64,000 nt of DNA from positions 3,410,001-3,474,000 of the forward strand of contig OZ024841.1 of assembly GCA_964017145.1 (NCBI GenBank), given 5' to 3'. This DNA is from Agrocybe praecox. Its lineage: Eukaryota; Basidiomycota; Agaricomycetes; Agaricales; Agrocybaceae. Every line of letters starts with the position of its first letter. The stretch's first letter is position 1. A model generated the notes under the pieces. The model searched no databases and had not been told where the DNA came from. It saw nothing but the letters and a program-made list of their open reading frames with translations. A program made the position numbers and the translations under genes. Positions 44,607-56,023 of the stretch are shown piece after piece.

Positions 44607-45754
44607 TCATTTGCGTTCGTACCGTTGGAAGAGAGAAAGCCCAAATTTCCACAGTGTTTTGTTCATCAACTCATCCATGACGGCCTGAAAACTTACTGGA
44701 GGCAAACCCAGCAAGACGTTTGAAGCATTCCATCCCATTAAGCTTGTCCCATACCTCATGGTTATGCGGTGAGTTTCACAGTGTTTGAGGCAATTTCTGG
44801 CCTCCCCCATGTGAGATACCGCATCGAATGTTAACGAACCGACCGCGGCGATTTTTTCTGAGTTCCTTCTTCGATGCGTGGCATCAAAGACGACGTTCTT
44901 CGAGAGCGGACGCGGCAGTTTTGTGTAGAGTTTCCCAGTTGCTGTCAGACGGTTTCCCAGCACAAACACCAAAGATTGATTTATTCGCATCTAGAAGGGG
45001 CATTGTAGTCCTGAAAATAGATATGGTTAATACATGTACTGCTAGGCGTAGGCTGGCATCTAAGGACTTACCTGCCATCCCATTTTTGAAGCTTAAACCC
45101 ATATCTAGAACCTTCGCCTACTACTTTATCAAGAGTATACGTTCCAGAGTTGCGCGAATGATCCCTTGCGCCCATGAAACCCGTCGAATTGGATTTCGAT
45201 GCACTGTTATCGAAAGTCGTTGATATTGGATTTGAGTTCTTGAGATGTTGTTTGGCGTTGGCAGCCTTGACAATATTTGCAGTTTCAACTTGGGAGCTTC
45301 GAGCAGCCTCTCGTTTGCGCCTATGATTCTCATGCGACTGTTTCTTTTGCCATGTTTTCTTACTCGTTGCGCTTTCGCCTTTTTGTGCTATATGTGGATC
45401 ACCGGTGGAAGAGGAGGGGTTGCATTTGGGTGACACATTATTGAATGATTGAGGTACGTCTTGAAATTTGTCCTCTGGGTTTGTAACGGTGAGTGATACG
45501 GGGGTGGATATGAAGGGTAAAGATTTGGAAGTTGAAGTGGGTGTTGAGTCCGGCGTTGTGAGAGGCGAATCACCGAAAGCTTTCATTGCTGCATTTTCAT
45601 CATCTCCTCCATTATTTTCCTCGGCGTCGGAAGTTAGAGGGGATAAGCTGAATAGATATTCGAACACATTTAGCTCGAGAGTAACGGAAGCTCTGAGCAA
45701 GTTATGAAGGCTGAATTCGGGGTGGTTAACAACTAGGGGTGTAGCATTTTCCAT
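44607..45754 (-). pseudogene. KDZ-associated TET/JBP-like dioxygenase, outer copy, catalytic core deleted
   Basis: Homologue of 53071-54710. Exon 1 (45072-45754) is open: VVNHPEF and YLFSLSPLTSD at the N-terminus, a basic region (SHENHRRKREAA), and YTLDKVVGEGSRYGFKLQKWDGR. A 61-nt intron (45011-45071) is followed by FGVCAGKPSDSNWE and ALEERR, then TGA; a later in-frame TGA follows ISHGGGQKL. At about 44685-44693 the sequence passes from the end of FKRLAGFAS and its splice donor directly into the extreme C-terminus (FQAVMDELMNKTLWKFGLSL). The missing segment holds every catalytic residue (HxD, distal His, 2-oxoglutarate-binding Arg). It cannot be an active oxygenase. Confidence 0.85.
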
Positions 45755-46130
45755 AGTGATCTGAATGTGTAAATACGACGCGTCAGTTTTAATGCACAGT
45801 GCAGGGGGAGAACGAAGGGGAAACACAGGGAAACCAAGGCAGAAGAAGGATACTCTTCTAGCCGTGTATTCCCGTGTGCGAGTATTCTGGCCTCCGAATA
45901 ACCTTCATCCTGGCCCAGTTATAAATCAAAAGTTTGATGGACGCACCAAGATTGTTGAGGCATATATCCCCAAGCCAGCCAAAAAAAGTTCAAGGTTGAT
46001 GTCTGAAGTAACGGCTATTATTGGCGTCGGCGAACCGGAATACAACTGCACGTGCCCCGGTAGCTATTTTTAAAAATAAACACTGACCTGTATTCTCAAA
46101 TTGTGTTAAGAACTAAGTACTAAAGCCTCG
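45755..46130. promoter_or_regulatory. Divergent promoter region, outer TET/JBP and transposase
   Basis: 376 bp between two divergent starts, equivalent to 52721-53070 of the inner element, to which it shows no obvious similarity. A 102-codon frame (45765-46073) crosses it but has no counterpart in the inner copy. Confidence 0.45.
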
Positions 46131-48208
46131 ATGTCCAAGTCGAATGTCCAAAGCTCGAAAAGACAATGTATCAGTGTTGGTAGTGCTTACCGCAACCCTA
46201 TCCCGCTACAGGACGATTACTCGCTGATTCATATTCGGGAAGGACGTCTCCGACGACTTAGAAATAATGTGTGAACAGCGCAGCCTGAACGTACACCTCA
46301 GCACCTGTTAGGATCTTGGAACGATATTACCTTGTGGGCTCCCGTAGACAATCCAGATTATGCTCTAGATGAGGATGGAAACAGATACGATGAAGAAGTC
46401 GAGGCGTCAGTAATGCAAGAACCAAAAACCAAGGTCAAAAGAGTCAAGACCTTTTTAGCTGTAAGATAACATCAATTTTATGAGCTGGATCGTATCACAA
46501 CGTACGCTAACTATGTATTTAGAGGCGTCCACACGTAGTCTGGATGAATCTACATTGACAGGCGTATTTGGACGAAATGTTGCGCTGGGAAGGACGCGGT
46601 GATTTTATGCATAACAATAGTAGATGCTCTGACTGTCTGGCACGCGCTGTGGAGACACCTGGAGCTCCAGAATTCCGCTGTGAAGAGTGCTTCATGCCAG
46701 ATATGGTCTGCAGGAGCTGCTGTTTGAAACGCCATCATAGCCAGCCATTTCATTACATTCAGGTGAGCCTTTACTCAACTATTTGATATTTCGCACTAAT
46801 ATCATTGATTATGTAGAAGTGGGATGGAACTAAATTCAATCGTGTTACCTTGAAGGCGCTTGGTCTGAAAATTCAACTCAATCACTCGAGTCTATACTGC
46901 GACAATCCGCTGCCGTGCCACGAAAAAATGCTGATCCTACATGTTAATGGCATTCATGAAGTCGCAGTGCTTTATTGTGGCTGTACGCGTGCCATTCCTC
47001 CCCATATCCAGTTACTTTGTCGCCGGTTATACCCTGCCTCTCAGGTCCTAGTCAAATGCTGCGCATCTTTTGAACTATTGGAACTACTGCACAAATTCTC
47101 GTTGACTACGAAAGCCTCTACCTACGACTTTTATCGTGCGCTGGAAAAGAGCACGAACAACCTGGGAATTTCAGTACCAACTTCTCGATACAAGGCGCTC
47201 CTTCGGATGACTATTCAATGGCGTCACTTGAAGATGCTCAAGTGGGCCGGGCGCACACACGACCCTACTGGAGTAGAAGGAACCAAGCCTGGAGATTTAG
47301 GCATTCACTGTCCCTCTTGCCCCATTCCAGGAGTTAATATACCCAATGATTGGAGGAACACCCCGCCGGAAATGCAGTAAGATTTTTCAACTCATTGATT
47401 GTGTGTAAATTGATTGATCTCGCGCGTAGATTTCTTTACATGATGGTGCTTTGCATGGACGCAAATTTCCGGCTCAAGAACCAACTTGTCTCTAATTACT
47501 CTCAAGACCCTGGCTTGGGCATTGGTTGGGCGTACATGGTGCCTAGAGTACCTTACGAAGATTATGTCCTGAGTAGGGCAGATGACGCAGATGTAAGCCC
47601 AACCCTTTCTTGACTGGCGATTTTCTTATGGCTGCCAGTGAGCTTACTCAAATTGTGCAGATTAGCACCTGTGTTGGCTTCCAAGCGCTTGCCAAAGCCA
47701 ACACGAAATTCTCCGTCGGTTTACGATACACAGGGGTGAATATGGTTACATGTGGGCGTTCCGAGATGATTATGCCTCTTGGAGTTGGAAATTTACAAAA
47801 AGGCGAAAGGTAAGATAATTATTGGCGTGTTTTCGTGTTCGTTTGGGTTCTGAAATGTCTCACATTAGATACGCAAACATGGACTATGTATTCGCCTCCG
47901 TTCTTCAACGGGTACTGGTCCCCTTGGTATTGATCAGCTATGACATAGCCTGTCAGTGGTTCGTAAATATATTCAAACGAATGAATGAACACTGGCCGGA
48001 AGAGCTCAAAATACCCGACACAATGAAGCTCATCCCTGCCATTCCCAAATTGCACGAGCCCATGCATTAGACCACGGGTCATCAAGTCTTTCCTTTGAAC
48101 TACATACCTGGAGTTGGTTTAGCCGACTGTGAATGTCCCGAGCGTGTTTGGTCCCCTCACAATCCCCTCGGGAACGCCACCAAATCTCAGGCCCCAGGTT
48201 CACAACAA
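46131..48208 (+). pseudogene. KDZ transposase, outer copy, 5' part
   Basis: Exons 46131-46460, 46523-46762, 46817-47376, 47430-47592, 47661-47809 and 47869-48208 (exon 6, cut by the inner element). Exon 2 encodes the CxC2-like cysteine cluster (CSDCLA ... CEECFMPDMVC ... CCLKRHH); exon 3 the KDZ-specific region (HVNGIHEVAVLYC, ASTYDFYRALEKS, RHLKMLKW); exons 4-6 the RNase H-fold catalytic part with candidate Asp in VLCMDANFRLKN, Asp in ISYDIACQWF and Glu in CECPERVW. In-frame stops at 46272-46274 and in exon 2 (just after WMNLH, about 46559) and in exon 6 after LHEPMH (about 48068). The inner copy has sense codons at all three. Exon lengths 2-5 agree with the inner copy to the base or codon. 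Confidence 0.9.
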
Positions 48209-48690
48209 CAGCCATGGCAGCTATAATCATATATCAAATCTAGGCAGTTTGCTAACCTAGGTGATACATCCTGGTAGGCAGTTTGCCACCTTCCGCTTTC
48301 GGACATCTCCCCTTTGAGGGAGAGACACTGCCCGGGGTGCCGGGGCTGCTCACAGGGGGCGGGCATAGGTAAACATGTGTAAACAATGCCGGAAACAGTG
48401 TCCCCGAGGTGCCCGCCGCTGAAATTGGGCTCCTGCACTGTGTCGGGCATCGTTCGGGGCGTGGAAAAGGCGGATATATATTGTCTAAATATTTTTTGAT
48501 TTTTTGGCACCGTTTGCACCATCAAAAAAGGGCGGGACGGGATGGATTGCAAAATATGAAAGTGGATGACGTGTTATTTTTAGTATGCCTTGATCATATC
48601 TGGCGTTGCGCTATTTTTATTTATGATATCATCATTTTGTACTATATTTATTTTGCTTATATATATTTTAGGATCAGATTAGATTAGATA
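48209..48690 (+). repeat. Inner KDZ left terminal inverted repeat
   Basis: About 482 bp, matching the reverse complement of 61371-61848. Outer 110 bp are shared with the KDZ MITEs; then a GC-rich block (CACTGCCCGGGGTGCCGGGG; GTGCCCGCCGCTGAAATTGG), then an AT-rich part ending AGATTAGATTAGATA. Visible C/T and A/G differences suggest an age of at least a few percent divergence. Confidence 0.9.
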
Positions 48691-48894
48691 GTCAGACTGC
48701 AACACTTTGTAGCACTTAGTTTGGGCGGCACTGCCAAATCTGGCAGTTATTGCCATTTCGGTACACCCTTTCTGAAACACATAAAACATTGGAACAAAAC
48801 ATATTCCTACTCTTTATTTAGGTACAATAGTGTATGTAAAAAAGGGAACAAGAACAGCAAGAAAAGAAAAAGAAAAGAAAAGGCTGCGAGGATC

Positions 48895-51800
48895 TCAGTT
48901 ATCATTGTCCGAGTCAGAAATTAGGGCTTCTTCTTCATCGAATTGTTGTTCGCCACCTTCCCATAGTCGTTGATGTTGATCATAATCCTCTTCGTCATCG
49001 GTATCATCATCTCCATCCTCTTCTCCATCCTCGTCCATGACAGTGCCAATATTCTTCTCGGTCGGCAGAAATGTGGAATGAGGAACGGGATTTTGCAAAG
49101 GAGAAGCCCATAGGGCTCGAAAGCGATTTGCCAGGGCCAGTTGTATCTCAGCCTGAGAAATGGCGTACCCTTTGATGCCCTCTGCCACGTCATGCTTAGC
49201 TTCGCGGCGCAAGGCTTGCCTATCGTTCCACCATTGGACCTTCCACTCGAGATATGCTAATACACGCCTCATCTCCTCCTGCAAAAGGAGGACCTCCTCT
49301 TTTACTCTCGTCGCCCTCGCCCGACTCTTGGCCCATTCTACCCTGAGAATGTCATCGTTGTTGACATCGTCAAGATCTCCGAGCGTACTCAAGGTCCAAA
49401 TCCAGGACAGGGTACGTCTTGTTTCTCCAGTACCGTCGCGGCGACTTCTTGATTCCGGTAAGAGGAAGTTCTCGTCATCAAGCAGCCCATCTTGACTCGT
49501 AGGTATTGCAGACGTTATTTGAGCAGCATGATCGTCCTCCCACACACCAAGACGACCTTTACGAGCGTGTAGCTTGTCTGCATCTTGGTATCCACGAACA
49601 TCGGCATCCTCTAAGACTCGGTACGTCTTTTCCCACTCTCCAGGTCCACCCAAAGCGACCTTGGCGATCCTTGCCGCCCTATACTTTTCCACAGACGTCT
49701 TTGCTTTCTCATGTACTCGGTCAATCATTGTCCTCGATCGTGTACTACTTCGTTGACCTCGCAGATTTTTGTTTTTGAATTGAATCATGCGGGTCTTCAT
49801 CCGCAGGGTACGACGCAAACTCTCCAGCGAATCTTGAAGTTGCGCAGTCTGTAGCTTCTCCTCGATTGATGGAAGACCGAGCTGGCATACATGGGGGCAA
49901 TGGATAGAAGGAATGTGTGATGGGAGCCATATTTCAGCATCCTCGGGGTTGGAAGATTGAGTCGCCATCGATGGAAGAGTCGTGGAAGGCGTATCGATTT
50001 GAAGTTGAAGTATCCCTGGCATGTATACAGGCAATAGCTGCTCCCAGGCTTTTATTCGACTGCGTAGAACATTTCGCTGCTCCGATAGACCTCCTTCCTT
50101 TATTGCTGTAGGATTAGTCAAAGTTTCCTTGGCTTTTTTCCGTAGTCGCCTCCTAGAACACGTGGAATGTAAGTGAGGGAAATGATAAGTAAATTATAAA
50201 ATGCTCACTGTGATTCCTCTAATTCGAGGCCTAGAGATATGAAGGACCAGGAACTGGTACTATGCAGCAATATCCCACCGTTGTCGATGCGTTTTTTCTC
50301 CTCCTTTGCCAGCTGCTTCTTGACCTCTGCCTCAGAAATGCCTAGGGTGTAAATTTAAAGTATGTAAATAAATGCTGAAAATTCGTTACATACCTACTCC
50401 CTCAGCGTGATAAGGGTTTCGTTTGGATTTAGGGAAGCCATCTGCTTCCCACGCAAGGCAGATTTTCTCCCAGCAAGCCACGGCATTCACGTCTACTTTA
50501 TTGACCGAATCCGTAAGCCCACGATGTGCTTCAATCTGTTGATTTCTCTCTGCCACAGCTGCGCGATATTTTCGAACCAGCGTTGAACCCATCGTGGTGT
50601 ATTTCTGCCAGTTCCAGAATCCAAAATGATCGTCCAAGACATCTTGTCGAGATCCTGGTGCCTGTGTCTTCGTTGCATTTCCCAAGGGGTTGTGAGGTGC
50701 CCATACGCGCTCTGGACATTCACAATCTGCGAGTCCAACGCCTGGTATATAGTTTAGCGAGTAAACTTGATGATCGGCCGTCTGATGCATTGGCTCATGG
50801 AGCTTCGGGATTGCAGGGGTGATTTTCTTGGAAGCGGGTATCTTAAGGTCGTCTGGCCAGTGCTCGTGCATGTGCTGGAATAAATTTATAAACCATTGAC
50901 AAGCTATGTCGTAGCTTATCAAGATCAAAGGCACCAAAATATTTTGAAGCACCGAAGCAAACACATAGTCCATATTGGCATATCTGGCAGTCCTTGAATC
51001 AGTGCTCGAAACTCTCGAAACGTCGCTATAACGTACCTTTCACCCTTATGGAGATTCCCAACACCGAGGGGCAATATCATCTCGGAGCGACCGCAGGTGA
51101 TCATGTTCACACCTGTATAACGCAGGCCAACAGAGAATTTAGTGTTGGCTTTGGCCAGTGCCTGGAAGCCAACACAGGTGCTTATCTGAGCGAGTCGATT
51201 TAGTTTCTTCCGTATGAGGTATATTGATTCAAAATTTTACTTACATCTTCGTCATTTGCCCGGCTAAGGACATAGTTTTCGTACGGCAGCCTGGGTACCA
51301 TGTACGACCAGCCGACGCCCAGCCCTGGATCTTGCGAGTAATTCGAGACCACTTGATTTTTCAATCGAAAATTCGCATCCATGCACATAACGACTATATA
51401 CAGGAACCTGGTTATAATTAAGCATCAATTCATACGAGGTCAAACTTGAATCAGCTTACTGAAGTTCCTTCTGCGTGTCCTCCCATCCCGCGGGTAAGTT
51501 GACTCCAGGAATTGGGCATGATGGACAGCGAATGGCCAAATCTCCGGGTTTAGTACCCTCTACGCCGCTTGGATCATGAGCACGTCCAGGCCACTTCAGC
51601 ATCTTGAGGTGACGCCACTGTAGAATCATCCGGAAGAGAGCCTTGTAGCGAGAGGCTGGGACGTTCAAGTTTAGGTTAGTGGTACTCTTTTCGAGAGCTC
51701 GATAGAAATCGTAGGTTGAAGCTTTTGTCGTAAGAGCGAGTTTATGCAGTAAGGCCAGTAGTTCAAAAGAGGCACACGATTTGACGGTAATCTGTGATGC

Positions 51801-52720
51801 TGGATACAGGCGACGCCGGAGGAGTTGAATGTGAGGAGGGATAGCCCGAGTACAGCTGCAGTACTGGATAGAAACTTCGTGAATACCGTTGACGTGTAAA
51901 ATTAACAAGTTTTCATGACATGGCTGTGGGTTATCACAGTAATTGCCTGAGTGATTAAGTTGTACCTTGAGGCCTAGACTTTTCAAAGTTACGCGACTAA
52001 ATTTTGAGCCCTGCCATCTCTATACAGCGTAGGTTAATTCGATGAGATAAATTCGATGAGATAAATACCTACCTGGATGTGATGAAATGGCTGATTTCGA
52101 TGCCGCTTAACACAGAAAGTCCCGCATACAAGATCTGGCACAAGGCATTCTTCACAGCGGAATTTGGCATGGCCAGGATTCAGAGCAGAGCAAGCCACAC
52201 AGTCAGGACAGCCATCGTTTTGCTTGAAATCTCCACGTCCCTCCCAGCGAACCATCTCATCGAGATACGTTTGGCGGTGAAGGTTCATCCATACAACGTG
52301 TGGACGTCTCTGAAAAAAAAAAAGTCAAATATTAAAAGATATTTCAAGGACCGGAAAATAAAGGAAGAACCTACCGCAACCAAAGTTTTTTTTTTTCGTT
52401 TTAGCAGGTCCTACGCGGATTGTGTTTTCGTTGAGCATGACGGGCCCATCCACTTGCTCATCGTACCATTCGCCATCGGGATCCAAGGCATAATTTGGAT
52501 CATCAGGCGGCCTCCAAGACGTCACGGCCGTCCATGATCCAGAAAAATGTTGGGGTGATCGGTCTGCCTGTGCTGTTCGTACATCGTTCCCTACTCTTCT
52601 GAGACGACCCTCCCTAACGTGAACCAGAGAGAACTCATCATCCAGAGGAATAGGATCGTGATAAGCGGTACCCTCGCCGTTACGCTTCCGCTTAGAGCCC
52701 CTTCCACGAAGACGAGACAT
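48895..52720 (-). CDS. KDZ transposase, inner copy (near-intact)
   Basis: Eight exons: 52375-52720, 52073-52309, 51460-52019, 51245-51407, 51037-51185, 50394-50983, 50209-50341, 48895-50152; about 1144 residues. N-terminal basic MSRLRGRGSKRKRN (nuclear signal-like); CxC2-like zinc-binding cluster in exon 2 (residues about 116-194: CPDCVAC, CEECLVPDLVC, CVKRHRNQPFHH); KDZ core in exon 3; candidate catalytic Asp 391 (MCMDANFRLKN), Asp 510 (ISYDIACQW) and Glu 576 (CECPERVW) in exons 4-6; a C-terminal coiled-coil/basic part (QFKNKNLRGQRSSTRSRTMIDRV; REEEVLLLQEEMRR-like helices) and a strongly acidic tail (GEEDGDDDTDDEEDYD). All junctions keep frame except exon 1, where an 11-A run (about 52386-52396) is one base too long. 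It should act on the terminal repeats in the nucleus. Divergent neighbour: TET/JBP gene 350 bp away. Confidence 0.9.
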
Positions 52721-53070
52721 AAGTATAGCCAAGGATTTATTCAAAGATAGAGTGACGAAATACCTTACTGGTAAGTTGTGTTTATCTATTAATATCACGT
52801 CACATGGTCGCGCGGCGATGCATCAGAACTTGATTGAAACTACGCGCGTCTTACCCTTTCCATGATATCCTTGGTTCCATACTAGATTCTTCAAACCCAC
52901 CTTTTGAGGTAAGTCCCTTCATCATCTTTCCTCCTGTTTATCCACATGGATGGTACGCAATGTTAGGAATCCTCGCACACGGGGATACACTGCATACAAC
53001 GCACCGTTCCACCTCATTTTGCCTGCCTTTTAGAACTGACGTATGATTTAGGAAAACTAGAGACTCAGAT
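52721..53070. promoter_or_regulatory. Divergent promoter, inner transposase and TET/JBP genes
   Basis: 350 bp between the two start codons. The head-to-head arrangement is kept in the outer element, suggesting co-expression of transposase and dioxygenase. No TATA box is clear. Confidence 0.5.
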
Positions 53071-54710
53071 ATGAAAGAAGACGCACCTGTCGTCGTAAAC
53101 TACCCAGGATTCGACTTTGCATCGCTCATGCACGCCGCCACAAATCGCGAACAAGAAGAATTCGACGCCCTTTTCAGTCTTTCACCTTTGACCAGCGCGG
53201 ATGAATGTGAGGGAGAGGTTGGGGCGGAAATCTCTCTATTACCAGGTACGTCCGAGTCGCTATTCAAAATTTTACTACTACTTTGACTAATTTATAGCCC
53301 TCCATGTCTAGCTCTTGACGGAAGTTTCAACGTTCAAGCCACTCCCCAACCTTGCTCTTCCAAATCACCAAATCCCAATAAACGACCAGTACCAGACGCG
53401 TTTCCTGAACCACTCCCCAGCGAACCAGACTCACGCAGAGCTAAGAAACGAAAACAATCTCACAATAACCGAAACAAGAAACGGCAATTGCAGCGGGAGG
53501 ACGTGCGGACCACCAACACCGTTAAAAAGGCAAACGCGCAGAAACACCTCGAGAACTCAAAGCCGGCACAGCTCATTTTCGAACTGGATGAGAAGAAAGC
53601 CGTCTCCACTGGTTACACAGGGCTCAACGATAAGCACAAGTCCTCCGTTCAATACACATTGGAAGAAGTCGTCGGGGAAAATTCTGAATTCAAGATGAAG
53701 CTGCTGAAATGGGATGGAAGGTACGTCTGCTCATTGATGTTCCCTCGCCGTATCTTCCTTTACCCGTTACAGGACTGTCGTTCCACTTCTTGACACCGAG
53801 GGAACCGTGTTTGGCGTGTGTGCCGGTTGTCCCTCTGACCCAAACTGGGGGGATATTCACCGATCTGCCGCCTCCGCCCTCGAAGAGAGACGCGATCGCT
53901 GCCATTCTCCTCCGAAAGAACGACAAAAAAATCGACGAGGACGCTGGATGAAGGTCCGCTGTGGGGTGTCGCACGGCGGCGGCCAGACGAGGCCCATGAA
54001 CCTAAAAAACTCAAGTCGCAACCAGGCCGTAATAAATGAACTTAATGACATGGAACCTTTCAAGAGATTGGCCGGCTTTGCTTCAAGTAAGTAGCACCAA
54101 TTTCGTCTCATTTGTTTATACCCCATATCTATGCTAATACCTACCTATCCCAGGCGTCATGGCTACCTGGGCTCCTGATCTTCATGACCATTACACCAGC
54201 ACCCTTTCCAGTCTTTACGAGCACGACGGGGATTTAACCCGGGACTTCAAGACAAGCATCCTTCCTGGTACTACCTACAACATGGGTCCCCAAGTCGTAT
54301 GCCTCAAACACTACGACTTCAATAATCTTTCATTTGGATGGTGCGCAATCACCGCCCTAGGCGCTTACGACCCAACAAAAGGCGGCCATTTGATACTGTG
54401 GGACTGTGGCCTGGTGATAGAATTCCCCCCAGGATCCACCATCCTCATACCCTCTGCCGTCATTGCCCATTCGAACACCCGCATCGCTCCTGACGAAACT
54501 CGATATTCCTTTACCCAATACACCGTGGGCGGACTCTTTCGATGGGTATCCAACAAGTTCATGAAGGCGGAGGTGTACCGTGCTTCCCTCACACCGTGGC
54601 AGGCTGTGATGGAAGAATTAAAGGATAGGACCCGGTGGAAATTCGGCCTTTCACTCCTGTTAAAGTATCCAGGGCAATGGCAAGCAGAGGGGAGGAAACG
54701 AAGCCTATAA
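53071..54710 (+). CDS. KDZ-associated TET/JBP-like 2OG/Fe(II) dioxygenase, intact
   Basis: Exons 53071-53245, 53312-53720, 53773-54086, 54154-54710 give 484 codons with every junction in frame. N-terminus VVVNYPGFDF and ALFSLSPLTSADE is shared with the outer copy; then a basic, nuclear-signal-like stretch (RRAKKRKQSHNNRNKKRQ, about 125-145). The TET/JBP region begins with FGVCAGCPSDPNW, then CGVSHGGGQTRP, RLAGFAS and SILPGTTYNMGP. Catalytic double-stranded beta-helix: Fe-binding HYD (His352, Asp354), GAYDPTKGGHL, FPPGSTILIPSAVIAHSN with distal His405, and 2OG-binding Arg416 in ETRYSFTQY. The family oxidises the methyl group of 5-methylcytosine (TET) or thymine (JBP); fungal members tested have TET-like activity. 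Substrate here is inferred. Found in transposons of this class in agarics, so the genomic setting supports the call. Confidence 0.9.
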
Positions 54711-56023
54711 CACAGTACAACATAAGTTAGTCTATAAATAGTTTTTCCGCGCGTGGTGATTTCGTTTTTTGGGTGCAAAGTTTTGTTGCTTTTGGGGACG
54801 ACATATTGTATATTTAGCATTGAAATGGTGTTTTGTTACAAGATAAAGTTAGTACAATGCCTACGATATGAGTTTGAGGGAGGGATAAGTGGTAAACTAA
54901 AGATATATCTCGAATTCCTTGTTTTTAATGAAACTTTACTTTGTGAGACGGCCTTGGGTACCCAAACGATATATCGATGTCACACTTTTCTTCAAATCAA
55001 TGATAACACCGAGTATAAAATCAACTATAGAAAGAATTCTCTCTTTTCTATGATTATCTCTTACCACTCTGGTACTGAACAGCATTGAAAGTCCCCCTAG
55101 TATGGTGAACTCAAACTATTTATCTGACCGTGGTTATTTTTATTTTCATTCGGTAATATCTTTCGGGGTTAGTATCATACACTATTAATACATTGATAGA
55201 GCGCTTGTCCGCTTTCTTGCTAACTGTCACCATCCCTACCTAATGCCTCCAACAAACAGTCCCACTCCCTTGAACACGAATGCCTCAAGACGCGAGATTT
55301 ATTTACGGTATGAATCATTCGATGCACGGCCAACTACATACACATCTAATCGAAGTTCAAATATTTAGCAATATTGAACGAGAGCGTCATACATCACTCG
55401 ATAGAGCTCGAAGGAGCAAAGCAAAGCGCTCGGGCGAGATTGAAGTCGCTTTCAAAGAACGACACCGAGAAGCACAGCGACGCTATCGCGAGTCGAACAG
55501 ATTAAACCTCAAAACCAAGTCATGGGGGTATCGGTAGGCCCACCTTTTGCTTCTTAAAGACATATTTACTGAAACTACCCATAAGATTGGCAAAGAAACG
55601 AGCTTCACAGATATTGGCAGACAAAGGAGAATACCTGGAATTGATGGCGATGGCGCTCAAAGAGGATTAGTTTGTCAAGTATCAGTTGGTGAATACTTCT
55701 TCAGTAGTCAAATACTAGTAGTCTCGGAGCTAAGTACTTTGAAAATTTCTTGCATTAGTGGATGTTCAGTCATTGTTGCCCAATAAAGTATTTATTCTCG
55801 TTAAGGGCCTACAAAAATGTGCATAATATATATATGATGTGCCTAAATCAGTTCAAAGCTAATGTGGGAATGTACGTTAAAAAGAGTAATTAATGTGTGG
55901 ATGTACGTTAAAGAGAGTAATAGAGGCATATAGGCGAACATAGAGGCATAGAGGGTTCCAGCATTTATGTACAAATCATACCAAGAATAAGCGATGTGGT
56001 AGAGATCGAATACCGTGTACTAT
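54711..56023. other. Convergent 3' intergenic of inner element
   Basis: AT-rich spacer between the 3' ends of the dioxygenase and viroplasmin-like genes. Apart from the small frame at 55280-55537 it holds a short direct repeat (TGTGGGAATGTACGTTAAAA / TGTGTGGATGTACGTTAAAG, 55861-55915) and nothing else I can assign. Confidence 0.6.
55280..55675 (+). pseudogene. Small Arg/Glu-rich ORF, possibly decayed
   Basis: An 85-codon frame (55280-55537) with ARRSKAKRSGEIEVAFKERH and REAQRRYRESNRLNLKTK, a charged helical composition seen in many small agaric hypothetical proteins. The theme appears to continue in another frame at about 55562-55673 (LPIRLAKKRASQILADKGEY, then stop), which would need a frameshift. 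No counterpart recognised in the outer element's equivalent spacer. Could be a gene fragment carried by the element; function unknown. Confidence 0.3.

Noticed and set aside
45765..46073. 102-codon plus-strand ORF between the outer TET/JBP relic and transposase
   Set aside because: Lies in the divergent promoter, overlaps the neighbour's 5' region and has no counterpart in the inner element.
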